NCBI GenBank assembly: GCA_012963655.1
Contig: DTVI01000515.1
Coordinates: 370 to 14,064 of the forward strand
Reading direction: 5' to 3'
DNA length: 13,695 nt
Origin: Sulfurimonas sp.
GTDB taxonomy: Bacteria > Campylobacterota > Campylobacteria > Campylobacterales > Sulfurimonadaceae
Positions 6,710 through 13,488 of this stretch are shown here, piece by piece. Position 1 is the stretch's first letter. Each line of letters starts with the position of its first letter. The notes under the pieces are model-generated. The model was not told the DNA's origin and searched no databases. It saw only the letters and a program-made list of their open reading frames with translations. The translations under genes were made by a program, and so were the position numbers.

Positions 6710-6744
6710 ATACTAAACATGCATTAACTGCATACTTTTAGTAT
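6710..6744. repeat. Compound inverted repeat upstream of minD
   Basis: ATACTAAA (6710-6717) pairs with TTTAGTAT (6737-6744), and inside it ATGCA (6719-6723) pairs with TGCAT (6729-6733), giving a two-segment stem with a small asymmetric internal loop. It lies 70-105 bases upstream of the minD -10 box. Function is unknown: an operator or a second transcript end. The remainder of 6613-6847 shows nothing else apart from the minD promoter. Confidence 0.45.
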
Positions 6745-6814
6745 GTTTATGTCACTTATCTAAAGAAAATCATTTCATTAAGCTATTGTTATGGAACTGT
6801 TATTGCTATTCTTG

Positions 6815-6820
6815 TATAAT
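6815..6820 (+). promoter_or_regulatory. Likely -10 box of the minD operon promoter
   Basis: A perfect TATAAT preceded by TTG (CTTGTATAATTAG) predicts a start near 6827 and a leader of about 20 bases. No good -35 is seen at 17 bases. AGGA follows about eight bases before the minD ATG. Confidence 0.6.
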
Positions 6821-6847
6821 TAGAAAAATAGTAATTTAGGAATTTTT

Positions 6848-7648
6848 ATGGGTATTGTAATTACAGTAACATCGGGTAAGGGTGGGGTTGGTAAGTCGAC
6901 TACTCTAGCTAACTTAGCAGTTGGTATGGCAGATGAAGGTAAAAAAGTTGTTGCAATTGACTTTGATATAGGTCTTCGTAATCTTGATATGCTTTTAGGT
7001 CTTGAAAACCGCATAGTTTATAATGTTGTAGATGTGATGGAAGGTAAGTGTAACCTTTCGCAGGCACTTATTAATGATAAGCACAGTAAAAACCTGTACT
7101 TTTTACCAGCTTCACAAACGAATGATAAAAATATTTTAGATAAGGCAAAGGTTAAAAATCTTCTTGAAAGCCTGAAAAAAGAGTTTGATATTATCTTACT
7201 TGATTCACCTGCTGGTATTGAAAGTGGATTTGAACATGCTGTCGCCTTTGCGGATAGAGCTTTGATTATTTCTACACCTGATGTGTCTTCTGTACGTGAC
7301 GCGGACAGAGTTATTGGTATTATTGACGCAAAAAGTGAAAAAGCGCAAAATGGTGAAGAAGTTGAGAAGCATGTTATTATTAACCGTCTTAAGCCTGAGC
7401 TTGTTGAGCGTGGAGATATGCTAAATACTGAAGATGTCTTAAATATCTTAGCCTTACCTCTAATTGGTGTGGTGCCTGATTGTGATAAGGTTATTTCATC
7501 AACTAATATTGGTGAACCAATTATTCGTGATCCTAAGGCACAATCTGGTGAGGCATATAGACGTATTGCTAAGCGTATACTTGGAGAAGAAGTTGATTAC
7601 CTTGACTTAAGTGTTAAAAAAGGCTTTTTCAAAAGGTTATTTACATGA
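6848..7648 (+). CDS. minD: Septum site-determining ATPase MinD
   Basis: MinD is the membrane-cycling ATPase that places the division site together with MinC and MinE. The deviant Walker A SGKGGVGKST (9-18) carries both lysines K11 and K16; AIDFDIGLRNLDMLLG (36-51) holds switch I with D40, and ILLDSPAGIESG (116-127) holds switch II. The C-terminus SVKKGFFKRLFT (255-266) is a clear amphipathic membrane-targeting helix. At 266 residues the length matches the family. minE follows with an ATGA overlap. No minC is in the window; it probably lies elsewhere, as I recall for H. pylori. Confidence 0.97.
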   Translation: MGIVITVTSGKGGVGKSTTLANLAVGMADEGKKVVAIDFDIGLRNLDMLLGLENRIVYNVVDVMEGKCNLSQALINDKHSKNLYFLPASQTNDKNILDKAKVKNLLESLKKEFDIILLDSPAGIESGFEHAVAFADRALIISTPDVSSVRDADRVIGIIDAKSEKAQNGEEVEKHVIINRLKPELVERGDMLNTEDVLNILALPLIGVVPDCDKVISSTNIGEPIIRDPKAQSGEAYRRIAKRILGEEVDYLDLSVKKGFFKRLFT

Positions 7649-7881
7649 GTTTATTTTCTTCTATATTTGCTAAAAAAGAATCATCAGCATCCGTTGCTAG
7701 AGATAGATTAAAACTTGTACTTGCACATGAACGTGCTTCTAATGCCCTTCCTTATATGGAAGAGATGAAGCAAGAAATAATGGAAGTAATTAAAAAATAT
7801 ACTAAGGTAAAAGACATTCATATTAGTTCTCAATCAAATCAGAATATAGATGTTTTGGAGATGGAAATCATACTTAAATGA
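7645..7881 (+). CDS. minE: Cell division topological specificity factor MinE
   Basis: MinE stimulates the MinD ATPase and drives the Min cycle so that MinC does not block mid-cell division. MSLFSSIFAKK (1-11) is the N-terminal membrane-binding segment, VARDRLKLVLAHERA (17-31) is the MinD-contacting region (RLKLVLAHER is the family hallmark), and the rest (PYMEEMKQEIMEVIKKY, then IDVLEMEIIL) forms the dimerising topological-specificity domain. At 78 residues it is close to normal size. It overlaps minD by four bases (ATGA 7645-7648) and the next gene by four (7878-7881). Confidence 0.96.
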   Translation: MSLFSSIFAKKESSASVARDRLKLVLAHERASNALPYMEEMKQEIMEVIKKYTKVKDIHISSQSNQNIDVLEMEIILK

Positions 7882-8912
7882 TAAAAAAAAATAAAAAAAA
7901 ATCTTTAAAGTCTCCAGGAAGTATTAAACTTGTTATTGTTTCTTTAATTGTCTTAAGCCTCGGGTTAGTGGGCATATACTCTTATAAAAAAGGTTACGCG
8001 GATGGGGAAGTTTCTGCCTTAGAACAACAAAAGAAATCCAATCTAAAACAAAAAAAGCTTATAGCAAAAATATCGAGTATAGCAGCGCCAAAAAATGACC
8101 TTGTTGAAAGACTTCAAAGGGTACTTTCAAAAGAACAAACAAAGACACAAATAGATACCAAGCGTGAATTTACTAAAGAAACTAGAACTTTTGATACGAA
8201 TATTCTAGGTCGGCCTCCTAAAGGACCCGAACGGGTGGTGCGGAAAAAAGCTATTTATTCTAATTTTAAGAAGGCAAAATTAGCCATTATTATGGATGAT
8301 GTTTCTTTTGAGCATGATGTTAAATCTATTAAAGCACTTGGTATACCTATCACAATGTCTTTCTTACCTCCTAGTCCTGCCCATCCAAATTCAGCAATAC
8401 TTGCCTCACGAGAGCCTTTATATATGGTGCATTTACCTCTTGAAGCAATGACCTTTTCTGCAGAAGAGCCAATTACGCTTCATGTATCTGACTCAAATGA
8501 AGTTATAAGCAGGCGTGTAAAAGAAGTAAAGTCTTTATTTCCTCGAGCATATTATGTAAATAATCATACAGGAAGTCGTTTTACCTCAGATAAAAGAGCA
8601 GTTAAGGCCTTGATAGTTGCCTTAAATAAAGAAGGCATAGGTTTTTTAGACTCCCGTACAACGGCACAGACAAAGGTGCCTGAGGTTATGGTATCTTTAG
8701 GTAAACCTTATATAGCAAGAGACTTATTTCTTGATCATGAGGCTAATGTTTCTTACATAGAAGGGCAGATTCTTAAAGCCATTAAAAAGGCTAAAAAACA
8801 TGGTTCAGCTATTGCCATAGGTCATCCGAGAAAAGAAACATTACAAGCCTTGAAAAATTCAAAAAAAGCTCTTAGAAGTGTGCAACTCGTTTTGGTTAAT
8901 AAGGTTATTTAA
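7878..8912 (+). CDS. Divergent polysaccharide deacetylase family protein, membrane-anchored
   Basis: Residues 1-14 are Lys-rich, then one hydrophobic segment (SIKLVIVSLIVLSLGLVGIY, 15-34) anchors the protein with the rest probably in the periplasm. A charged, coiled-coil-like linker (about 45-125) leads to the domain at about 133-344, which matches the divergent polysaccharide deacetylase (YibQ/DUF610) family: LAIIMDDV (135-142) with the D140-D141 pair, YMVHLPLEA (182-190), NNHTGSRFTSD (228-238), GFLDSRTT (255-262), ARDLFLDHEAN (280-290) and IAIGHPRKET (312-321). These Asp and His residues fit a metal-dependent NodB-like fold, but the substrate is unknown; peptidoglycan or another envelope glycan is inference. 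It is coupled to minE by ATGA, and dprA follows with no gap. In some bacteria relatives neighbour the amidase activator envC, so a division or cell-wall link is plausible. Confidence 0.87.
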   Translation: MIKKNKKKSLKSPGSIKLVIVSLIVLSLGLVGIYSYKKGYADGEVSALEQQKKSNLKQKKLIAKISSIAAPKNDLVERLQRVLSKEQTKTQIDTKREFTKETRTFDTNILGRPPKGPERVVRKKAIYSNFKKAKLAIIMDDVSFEHDVKSIKALGIPITMSFLPPSPAHPNSAILASREPLYMVHLPLEAMTFSAEEPITLHVSDSNEVISRRVKEVKSLFPRAYYVNNHTGSRFTSDKRAVKALIVALNKEGIGFLDSRTTAQTKVPEVMVSLGKPYIARDLFLDHEANVSYIEGQILKAIKKAKKHGSAIAIGHPRKETLQALKNSKKALRSVQLVLVNKVI

Positions 8913-9683
8913 ATGCCTCATTCAGAAGTGTTAAACCATATGCCTTCTGAATTCTCTTCTTTAAAAACTCTTCCTGAAAAACTTTTTTATAAAGGTCATC
9001 CTTCCTTGCTCAATGCTAGAAAAGTTTCTATTGTGGGTTCTCGAAAAGCGTATGCTTATTCTCGCCAAGTAAGTACTCGTTTAGCTTCTGAACTTTCTAA
9101 AAGAGGCGTTTGCGTGGTGAGTGGGGGAGCGATGGGAATTGACGCAGTTGTCCATGAAGCTGCTTTTCCTAATACTATAGCGGTCTTAGCTAATGGCTTA
9201 GATATCATTTATCCTAAGGTCAATAAGAAACTGTTAGCAAAGATCTGTGAAGAAGGCTTATTACTTTCTGAATATGAAGATGGCACGAAAGCTAGAGCCT
9301 ACAGTTTTGTCCATAGAAATCGCTTAGTAGTAGCCTTAGGGGAAGTATTAGTAGTGGCCCAAGCTGATTTAAACAGTGGAAGTATGAGAAGCGTAGAATT
9401 TGCCTTAGAGATGGGTAAAAAGATTTATGTGCTACCTCACCGTTTTGGAGAAAGTGAAGCCACCATGCAACTTTTAGATGAAGGAAAGGCCGAACTTATT
9501 ACAAATATAAAGGCATTTGCAGATAATTTTGGTGAGGTACAAGAAGAAGGAGACTCTTTTTTACACTTTTGTTCAAGCTTTGTCACATATGAAGAAGCCT
9601 TAGCCTTTGATTGTGAAAAACTGTTTGAATATGAACTCTCAGGAAAGATAAAAATTTTAAATGGAAAAGTTATTGTAATATAA
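8913..9683 (+). CDS. dprA: DNA-processing protein DprA (natural transformation)
   Basis: DprA binds incoming single-stranded DNA and loads RecA during natural transformation. The Rossmann-like core is clear: KVSIVGSRKAYAYSR (37-51), VVSGGAMGIDAVVHEAA (68-84) with the SGGAxGID signature, AVLANGLDIIYP (90-101), FVHRNRLVVALGEVLVVAQ (132-150) and SGSMRSVEFALEMGKKIYVLP (155-175). There is no N-terminal SAM domain. The C-terminus (about 220-256, ending NGKVIVI) looks like a reduced winged helix, as in the short Helicobacter form (266 residues, from memory). ATG follows the previous stop directly (TAAATG), with AAGG nine bases upstream. It ends the minD-minE-deacetylase-dprA operon. ruvX (yqgF), which I expect next to dprA in relatives, is absent; queA converges 38 bases away. 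Confidence 0.93.
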   Translation: MPHSEVLNHMPSEFSSLKTLPEKLFYKGHPSLLNARKVSIVGSRKAYAYSRQVSTRLASELSKRGVCVVSGGAMGIDAVVHEAAFPNTIAVLANGLDIIYPKVNKKLLAKICEEGLLLSEYEDGTKARAYSFVHRNRLVVALGEVLVVAQADLNSGSMRSVEFALEMGKKIYVLPHRFGESEATMQLLDEGKAELITNIKAFADNFGEVQEEGDSFLHFCSSFVTYEEALAFDCEKLFEYELSGKIKILNGKVIVI

Positions 9684-9721
9684 ATATTTTTTTAAAGTGC
9701 GAGCGCGTGTTTAGACTACTT

Positions 9722-10741
9722 TTATAAAATTAACATTGCATCGCCATAAGAAAAAAAGCGATATTTATTTTCAATAGCCTGTGCATAAATATGTTGAGAC
9801 TCTTCTAATCCTACAAATGAAGCGACAAGCATCAATAAGGTTGACTTAGGAAGGTGGAAGTTAGTAAGCAGGTGATTAATACGTAAAGGGGGGTTGTTTG
9901 GATGTAAAAAGAGGTTAGCCTCTCCCTCGCTTTTTTGTGTACGTGCGTAAAACTCTATGGTGCGAGTTACGGTTGTTCCAATGGCTAAGATTGGTTTTTG
10001 TGAATGTATGAGATCAAGAGCAGATGCAGGTATATTATAATATTCTGAATGCATAGGATGTTCAGTGATAACATCTGCTTCGACAGGTTTAAATGTTCCT
10101 GCCCCAACATGAAGAGTTAAGAATTCTGTTTGATGATTAGCCTTAATAGTCTCAAATAGTTCAGGAGTAAAATGAAGAGAAGCGGTAGGCGCAGCTACTG
10201 CCCCTGAGTTTTGTGAAAAGACGCTCTGGTACTCAGATTCATCATCTTTATTGTCTTCTCTGTTTATATAAGGAGGAAGAGGAATATGACCTATTTTATC
10301 AAGCACTAATATCAGTTCTTCAAAACACAAAACCTTTTCATCTTGTGTAAAAACAACAACACGTGAACCATCTTCTTTAAGTTCTTTGACTGTGGAAATG
10401 AGATTTTCTGCAAAACTAAGTTTTATGCCGAGGTGAATCTTTCCTCGTATTAAACACGAAACCTCAGTAGAGTTAAGGGGCTTATTAATTAATAGTTCTA
10501 CCTTTCCTCCTGTTGGCTTTTTACCAAAGATACGTGCCTTGATAACCTTAGTATCATTACAAACTATAGAACAGTTTTTGGGTAAAAAGGAGTCAATTTT
10601 GGAAAAGACAGAGTGGGTGATACTTTTGTCTGCCCTATTATAAACAAGAAGTTTACAAGAGTCTCTTGGGGAGGCAGGAATCGTAGCGATTAGATCTTCA
10701 GGAAGATGGTAGTCGTAGGATTCAGTTTTAAGTGGATCCAT
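9722..10741 (-). CDS. queA: S-adenosylmethionine:tRNA ribosyltransferase-isomerase
   Basis: QueA adds the ribosyl part of SAM to preQ1 in tRNA to make epoxyqueuosine. Family signatures are in order: YDYHLPEDLIATIPASPRD (9-27), CNDTKVIKARIFG (61-73), GHIPLPPYI (151-159), YQSVFSQNSGAVAAPTASLHF (171-191), LHVGAGTFKPV (210-220), TNFHLPKSTLLMLVASF (293-309) and YRFFSYGDAMLIL (327-339). At 339 residues the length is normal. Its ATG shares one base with the tatC stop (TAATG, base 10741), so it is the third gene of tatB-tatC-queA. It converges on dprA; the 38 bases between them contain no clear terminator hairpin. Confidence 0.97.
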   Translation of the reverse strand: MDPLKTESYDYHLPEDLIATIPASPRDSCKLLVYNRADKSITHSVFSKIDSFLPKNCSIVCNDTKVIKARIFGKKPTGGKVELLINKPLNSTEVSCLIRGKIHLGIKLSFAENLISTVKELKEDGSRVVVFTQDEKVLCFEELILVLDKIGHIPLPPYINREDNKDDESEYQSVFSQNSGAVAAPTASLHFTPELFETIKANHQTEFLTLHVGAGTFKPVEADVITEHPMHSEYYNIPASALDLIHSQKPILAIGTTVTRTIEFYARTQKSEGEANLFLHPNNPPLRINHLLTNFHLPKSTLLMLVASFVGLEESQHIYAQAIENKYRFFSYGDAMLIL

Positions 10742-11517
10742 TAGGCTTTTGAAGTTTCTTCTTGATCTTCATCTTCATCATCTTCTTCTTCTTCTTCCGG
10801 AGAAGCAGGATTAACAACACGCACGATTAAAATAGAAAAGCCATACAGTACAATAAGAGGACCGGCCATAAGAAGCTGAGTCAAAATATCAGGTGGGGTT
10901 AAAAGAGCAGCTACAATAAAAATAATGATAACTGCGTACTTGAAAAAATCCTTCATCATCCTGTCATCTATTAGACCTAAAAGGGCTAAGAAATAAGAAA
11001 ATACAGGAAGTTCAAATGCCAGGCCAAAGCCAAACATAATTTTGGTGAAAAAGCCTACGTAATCTTCTATATTAATAAGGGCGGTATAGTTCGCGGAATA
11101 ACCAAAGGCGATTAGAAACTCAAAACCATAAGGTACAACAATATAATAAGCAAACATAACGCCAACGGTAAACATAGTGGTTCCACCAAAGATAAATGGA
11201 AGTAAGGTTTTCTTTTCATTTGAGTAAAGACCAGGGGCTACAAAAAGCCAAATTTGCCATAATAAAATAGGGATAGAAAAAAGCAAGGCTGCAAAAAAGG
11301 AAACCTTAATAGCTACAAAAAAGGTTCCCCCTGTTTGTGTACTGATTAACTTACTTTCTGGATATGCAGATAAAACTAAACGCAAGGGTGCATCTACCCA
11401 TGCCATCAGAATTTCATGAAAATAAAAACATACAGCAAAGAAAACAATCAATGTTCCAACAATTACCATAAGGCGTTTTCTAAGTTCTACAAGGTGAGGG
11501 CGGATATCATCAAACAT
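10741..11517 (-). CDS. tatC: Twin-arginine translocase core subunit TatC
   Basis: TatC recognises twin-arginine signal peptides and nucleates the Tat translocon in the inner membrane. Six membrane spans are visible at about residues 16-36, 68-92, 105-130, 152-180, 190-206 and 211-233. Conserved sites: HLVELRKRL (8-16) with E11 and R13, FVAPGLYSNEKK (92-103), FGLAFELPVFSYFLA (163-177) with E169, and LLTPPD (205-210). After the last span comes a strongly acidic cytoplasmic tail, residues 240-255, nearly all Glu and Asp. The ATG shares one base with the tatB stop, and queA shares one with its own stop. The pair with tatB is complete here; tatA must be elsewhere. Confidence 0.97.
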   Translation of the reverse strand: MFDDIRPHLVELRKRLMVIVGTLIVFFAVCFYFHEILMAWVDAPLRLVLSAYPESKLISTQTGGTFFVAIKVSFFAALLFSIPILLWQIWLFVAPGLYSNEKKTLLPFIFGGTTMFTVGVMFAYYIVVPYGFEFLIAFGYSANYTALINIEDYVGFFTKIMFGFGLAFELPVFSYFLALLGLIDDRMMKDFFKYAVIIIFIVAALLTPPDILTQLLMAGPLIVLYGFSILIVRVVNPASPEEEEEDDEDEDQEETSKA

Positions 11518-12017
11518 TAGTTATCTTCACTTTCTTCTTTTTTTATTTTTTTCTTCTTGGGTTTATCTTTTGAAGCCTTAGCTTCTGAAGTTTTTTTCTT
11601 CTTCTTTTTCTCAAAGGTTACAGGTTTTTCTTCTATTGGTTGCTCTGGCATAACATGAACTTCTTCAGAATCATGTTTGGCTTCTGCGTACATAGAAGGG
11701 GCCTTAGCTTTGTCATCTATGCTTGTAATGGTGTCTTTAACATCATCAAAGTTGTCATCTAAGTTAGCCATAGAAGTAACGCGGTTTAGTTCATGACTCG
11801 CAGACATTAAGTCTTCTTTATACGAAAGAGCTTCTTGTTTAAGTTCGGAGATACTCATTTCTTGTTCAAGAGAGTTTTTTGCATCTGCCACGGTAGATTT
11901 CATTGACCTGAAAAACTTTGCGATGTTTATCATTGCCTCGGGGAGTTTGTCCGGCCCCAAAAAGATTACGGCGATTACAGCAATAATCATTATTTCCATA
12001 AAGCCCATTCCAAACAT
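11517..12017 (-). CDS. tatB: Twin-arginine translocase subunit TatB
   Basis: TatB joins TatC in the substrate receptor complex. I place the start at ATG 12015-12017, not at the in-frame GTG two codons upstream (12021-12023): the AGGA ribosome binding site (complement of 12025-12028) is seven bases from the ATG but only one base from the GTG, and the ATG gives MFGMGFME, which puts the conserved glutamate at position 8 as in E. coli MFDIGFSE. The membrane span is about residues 7-20, then GPDKLPEA (21-28), the amphipathic helix and a long charged helix (30-85). The last 30 residues (137-160) are extremely Lys-rich, opposite in charge to the TatC tail. The protein has 166 residues, a usual size. 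It is first in tatB-tatC-queA. Confidence 0.95.
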   Translation of the reverse strand: MFGMGFMEIMIIAVIAVIFLGPDKLPEAMINIAKFFRSMKSTVADAKNSLEQEMSISELKQEALSYKEDLMSASHELNRVTSMANLDDNFDDVKDTITSIDDKAKAPSMYAEAKHDSEEVHVMPEQPIEEKPVTFEKKKKKKTSEAKASKDKPKKKKIKKEESEDN

Positions 12018-12038
12018 GTTCACATCCTAAAAAATATT

Positions 12039-12044
12039 ATTATA
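12039..12044 (-). promoter_or_regulatory. Likely -10 box of the tatB-tatC-queA promoter
   Basis: A perfect TATAAT (minus strand, context TTTTGTATAATAATA) lies 22 bases upstream of the tatB ATG, predicting a start near 12032 and a very short leader of about 15 bases that just includes the AGGA site. No clear -35 is visible. Confidence 0.55.
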
Positions 12045-12054
12045 CAAAATGTAA

Positions 12055-12110
12055 TTTTAGCTAAAAGCAGTTTAAAAGTTCTTGACTAAAGCTAAATGGC
12101 GCTAAATAGG
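12055..12110. repeat. Cluster of GCTAAA repeats and a palindrome between tatB and the mini-gene
   Basis: TTTTAGCTAAAA (12055-12066) is a perfect 12-base palindrome. GCTAAA occurs there (12060-12065), at 12091-12096 and at 12101-12106, the last two as a near-exact tandem GCTAAATGGC / GCTAAATAGG; ACTAAA at 12085-12090 is a further variant. The cluster lies upstream of both divergent transcripts and could be a regulator-binding region. Nothing more specific is visible. Confidence 0.4.
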
Positions 12111-12138
12111 AATAATCTTTGCTACTTGTCATTAGTAT

Positions 12139-12166
12139 TTGTTAAGGATGTGTGATTTCTTAAATA
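12139..12166 (+). promoter_or_regulatory. Possible promoter of the 29-residue mini-gene
   Basis: TTGTTA (12139-12144) and TAAATA (12161-12166) are 16 bases apart, predicting a start near 12173 and a leader of about 35 bases. Both boxes are imperfect. Confidence 0.3.
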
Positions 12167-12207
12167 CTAGGGGTCATGATGAGATCAATAATAAAAGGAA
12201 GAATTTA

Positions 12208-12297
12208 ATGGTTTCTCAAGTTAAAGTTTGTGTTTTTGTTTTTGCGGTTGCAGTTTTTGTTGCCTCTGTTCTTACGGTTTTAAGCAAGATCGCTTAA
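12208..12297 (+). CDS. Putative 29-residue single-span membrane protein
   Basis: ATG at 12208 is preceded by AAGGAAG six to seven bases upstream, an excellent ribosome binding site, and the frame runs 29 codons to TAA (12295-12297). The peptide begins MVSQVK, continues with about 20 residues that are almost only Val, Phe, Ala, Leu and Cys (roughly 7-25), and ends LSKIA: a single transmembrane helix with short polar ends. I do not recognise a family. It sits alone, divergent from tatB and convergent with hemW, whose stop codon it overlaps (TTAA, 12294-12297). Possible roles are an accessory subunit of a membrane complex or a small hydrophobic toxin of type I; neither can be decided. The good ribosome binding site, single clean span and basic flanks argue against chance. 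Confidence 0.55.
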   Translation: MVSQVKVCVFVFAVAVFVASVLTVLSKIA

Positions 12298-13349
12298 GAC
12301 TGTATAAATAAGGCTATTTCATCACTGAGTAAAAAGTCGTTATTGTAGATTCTATTTTCAACTTGGGTCACTTTAGCCTCATCTATAAGCACTTTAACCT
12401 GCTTTTTTTCGAAAGATGACAAGTTATCTAGGTCTATGCCAACATTAGAGCGTAAACCTAAAAATATTTTTTCAATTTTTATATCTTCCTCACTTAAGTC
12501 TTCAACCTCTATATCTAAGGGATTTTTTATATAAGCATCTATGTCTTTTGTAGGATAAAAACGCTTATTCTTAAGCATACCAACTGCCCCTGAACCTACT
12601 CCCATATAATCATCTAATTTCCAATATCCAATATTATGTTGGCATTGATACTTTCCAAAGTTAGAAATCTCATAATGCTCAAAACCTTTTTCTTTTATGG
12701 AATTGATAAAAAACTCAGTCAGTTCCAGTTTTTCTTTTGCCACCTCAGGATGAGAAGCAAAAAGAGTGTTCTCTTCAATGGTTAAGGCGTAGGCTGAAAT
12801 ATGGTCTATAGGTAGGGTAAAAGCAGTCTTGATATCTTCTTCTAAAATCTTTTTTGTATCCATCTTTGTTGCGTAAATAAGGTCTAGTGAAAGGTGCTTA
12901 AAACCTATATCATGTGCAGCTTGTATAGCGTTTAGGGCTTGAACTGAAGAATGCTCTCTTCCTAAAAACTTAAGCTTAGTATCATTAAAAGATTGGACAC
13001 CAAAACTGACTCTTGTACATCCAAGTTTTTTCATTCCTGTAAGCCAAGTACTTGAAGCAGAATTAGGATTAGCCTCGGTTGTTATCTCAACATCATCTTG
13101 TAAGAAAGGTTTTAAGCGCGTAAAAAGTTTTTCATAAAGTTCAGGTTCAACAGTAGAAGGTGTTCCTCCTCCTATAAAGACAGATGAGATACACTTTTCA
13201 CTTGCTCCAAAACGTTCAAGTTCATGTTCAAATTGGACATATAAAGAATCCATATATGCCTTGATCTGATCAAATTTATCAACATAAGAATTGAAAGAAC
13301 AGTAATGACATTTACTATCGCAAAAGGGTATATGAATATATAATAAAAT
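12294..13349 (-). CDS. hemW: HemW-like radical SAM protein, apparently with an AUU start
   Basis: HemW is a radical SAM relative of coproporphyrinogen III dehydrogenase HemN, now viewed as a heme chaperone. Starting at the first ATG (13251-13253) would remove the iron-sulfur motif: the same frame continues upstream and encodes LLYIHIPFCDSKCHYCSF, giving the radical SAM CxxxCxxC. The fourth cysteine of true HemN (CxxxCxxCxC) is missing, hence HemW. The open frame has no ATG, GTG or TTG upstream of the motif back to a TAG at 13395-13397. The best start is ATT (13347-13349), six bases after AAAAGGA and exactly where relatives have the Met of MLLYIHIPFC. Other motifs: SSVFIGGGTPS, EITTEANPNS, RVSFGVQSFND, LSLDLIYA and NIGYWKLDDYMGVGSGAVG. 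Length from ATT is 351 residues, normal. An ATG-to-ATT sequence error is the alternative. Confidence 0.9.
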   Translation of the reverse strand: MLLYIHIPFCDSKCHYCSFNSYVDKFDQIKAYMDSLYVQFEHELERFGASEKCISSVFIGGGTPSTVEPELYEKLFTRLKPFLQDDVEITTEANPNSASSTWLTGMKKLGCTRVSFGVQSFNDTKLKFLGREHSSVQALNAIQAAHDIGFKHLSLDLIYATKMDTKKILEEDIKTAFTLPIDHISAYALTIEENTLFASHPEVAKEKLELTEFFINSIKEKGFEHYEISNFGKYQCQHNIGYWKLDDYMGVGSGAVGMLKNKRFYPTKDIDAYIKNPLDIEVEDLSEEDIKIEKIFLGLRSNVGIDLDNLSSFEKKQVKVLIDEAKVTQVENRIYNNDFLLSDEIALFIQS

Positions 13350-13391
13350 TTGTTGTCCTTTTAACGTACCATTAATGCATATTTTTGTAAA

Positions 13392-13397
13392 ATTCTA
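13392..13397 (-). promoter_or_regulatory. Possible -10 box of hemW
   Basis: TAGAAT on the minus strand (context TTTTGGTAGAATTTTAC) predicts a start near 13385 and a leader of about 36 bases before the ATT start. No -35 is recognised. Confidence 0.4.
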
Positions 13398-13417
13398 CCA
13401 AAATAAGCTGAAGGCGT

Positions 13418-13432
13418 TCGGATGTTGTCCGA
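13418..13432. promoter_or_regulatory. Small inverted repeat between divergent hemW and rppH
   Basis: TCGGA (13418-13422) and TCCGA (13428-13432) flank TGTTG. It lies about 21 bases upstream of the possible hemW -10 and 27 bases upstream of a weak plus-strand TATTAA (13459-13464) that could serve rppH. Five-base arms are short enough to be chance. Confidence 0.3.
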
Positions 13433-13488
13433 TATTTCTTTAGCACAATTTTCTTCTGTATTAAACAGTGGAAACTAAACGGGAATAA

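Noticed and set aside
6820..7014. Minus-strand frame covering the start of minD
   Set aside because: Antisense shadow of the MinD Walker A region.
9684..9721. Bidirectional terminator between dprA and queA
   Set aside because: Only a 3-bp GCG/CGC pairing near 9702-9710; not convincing.
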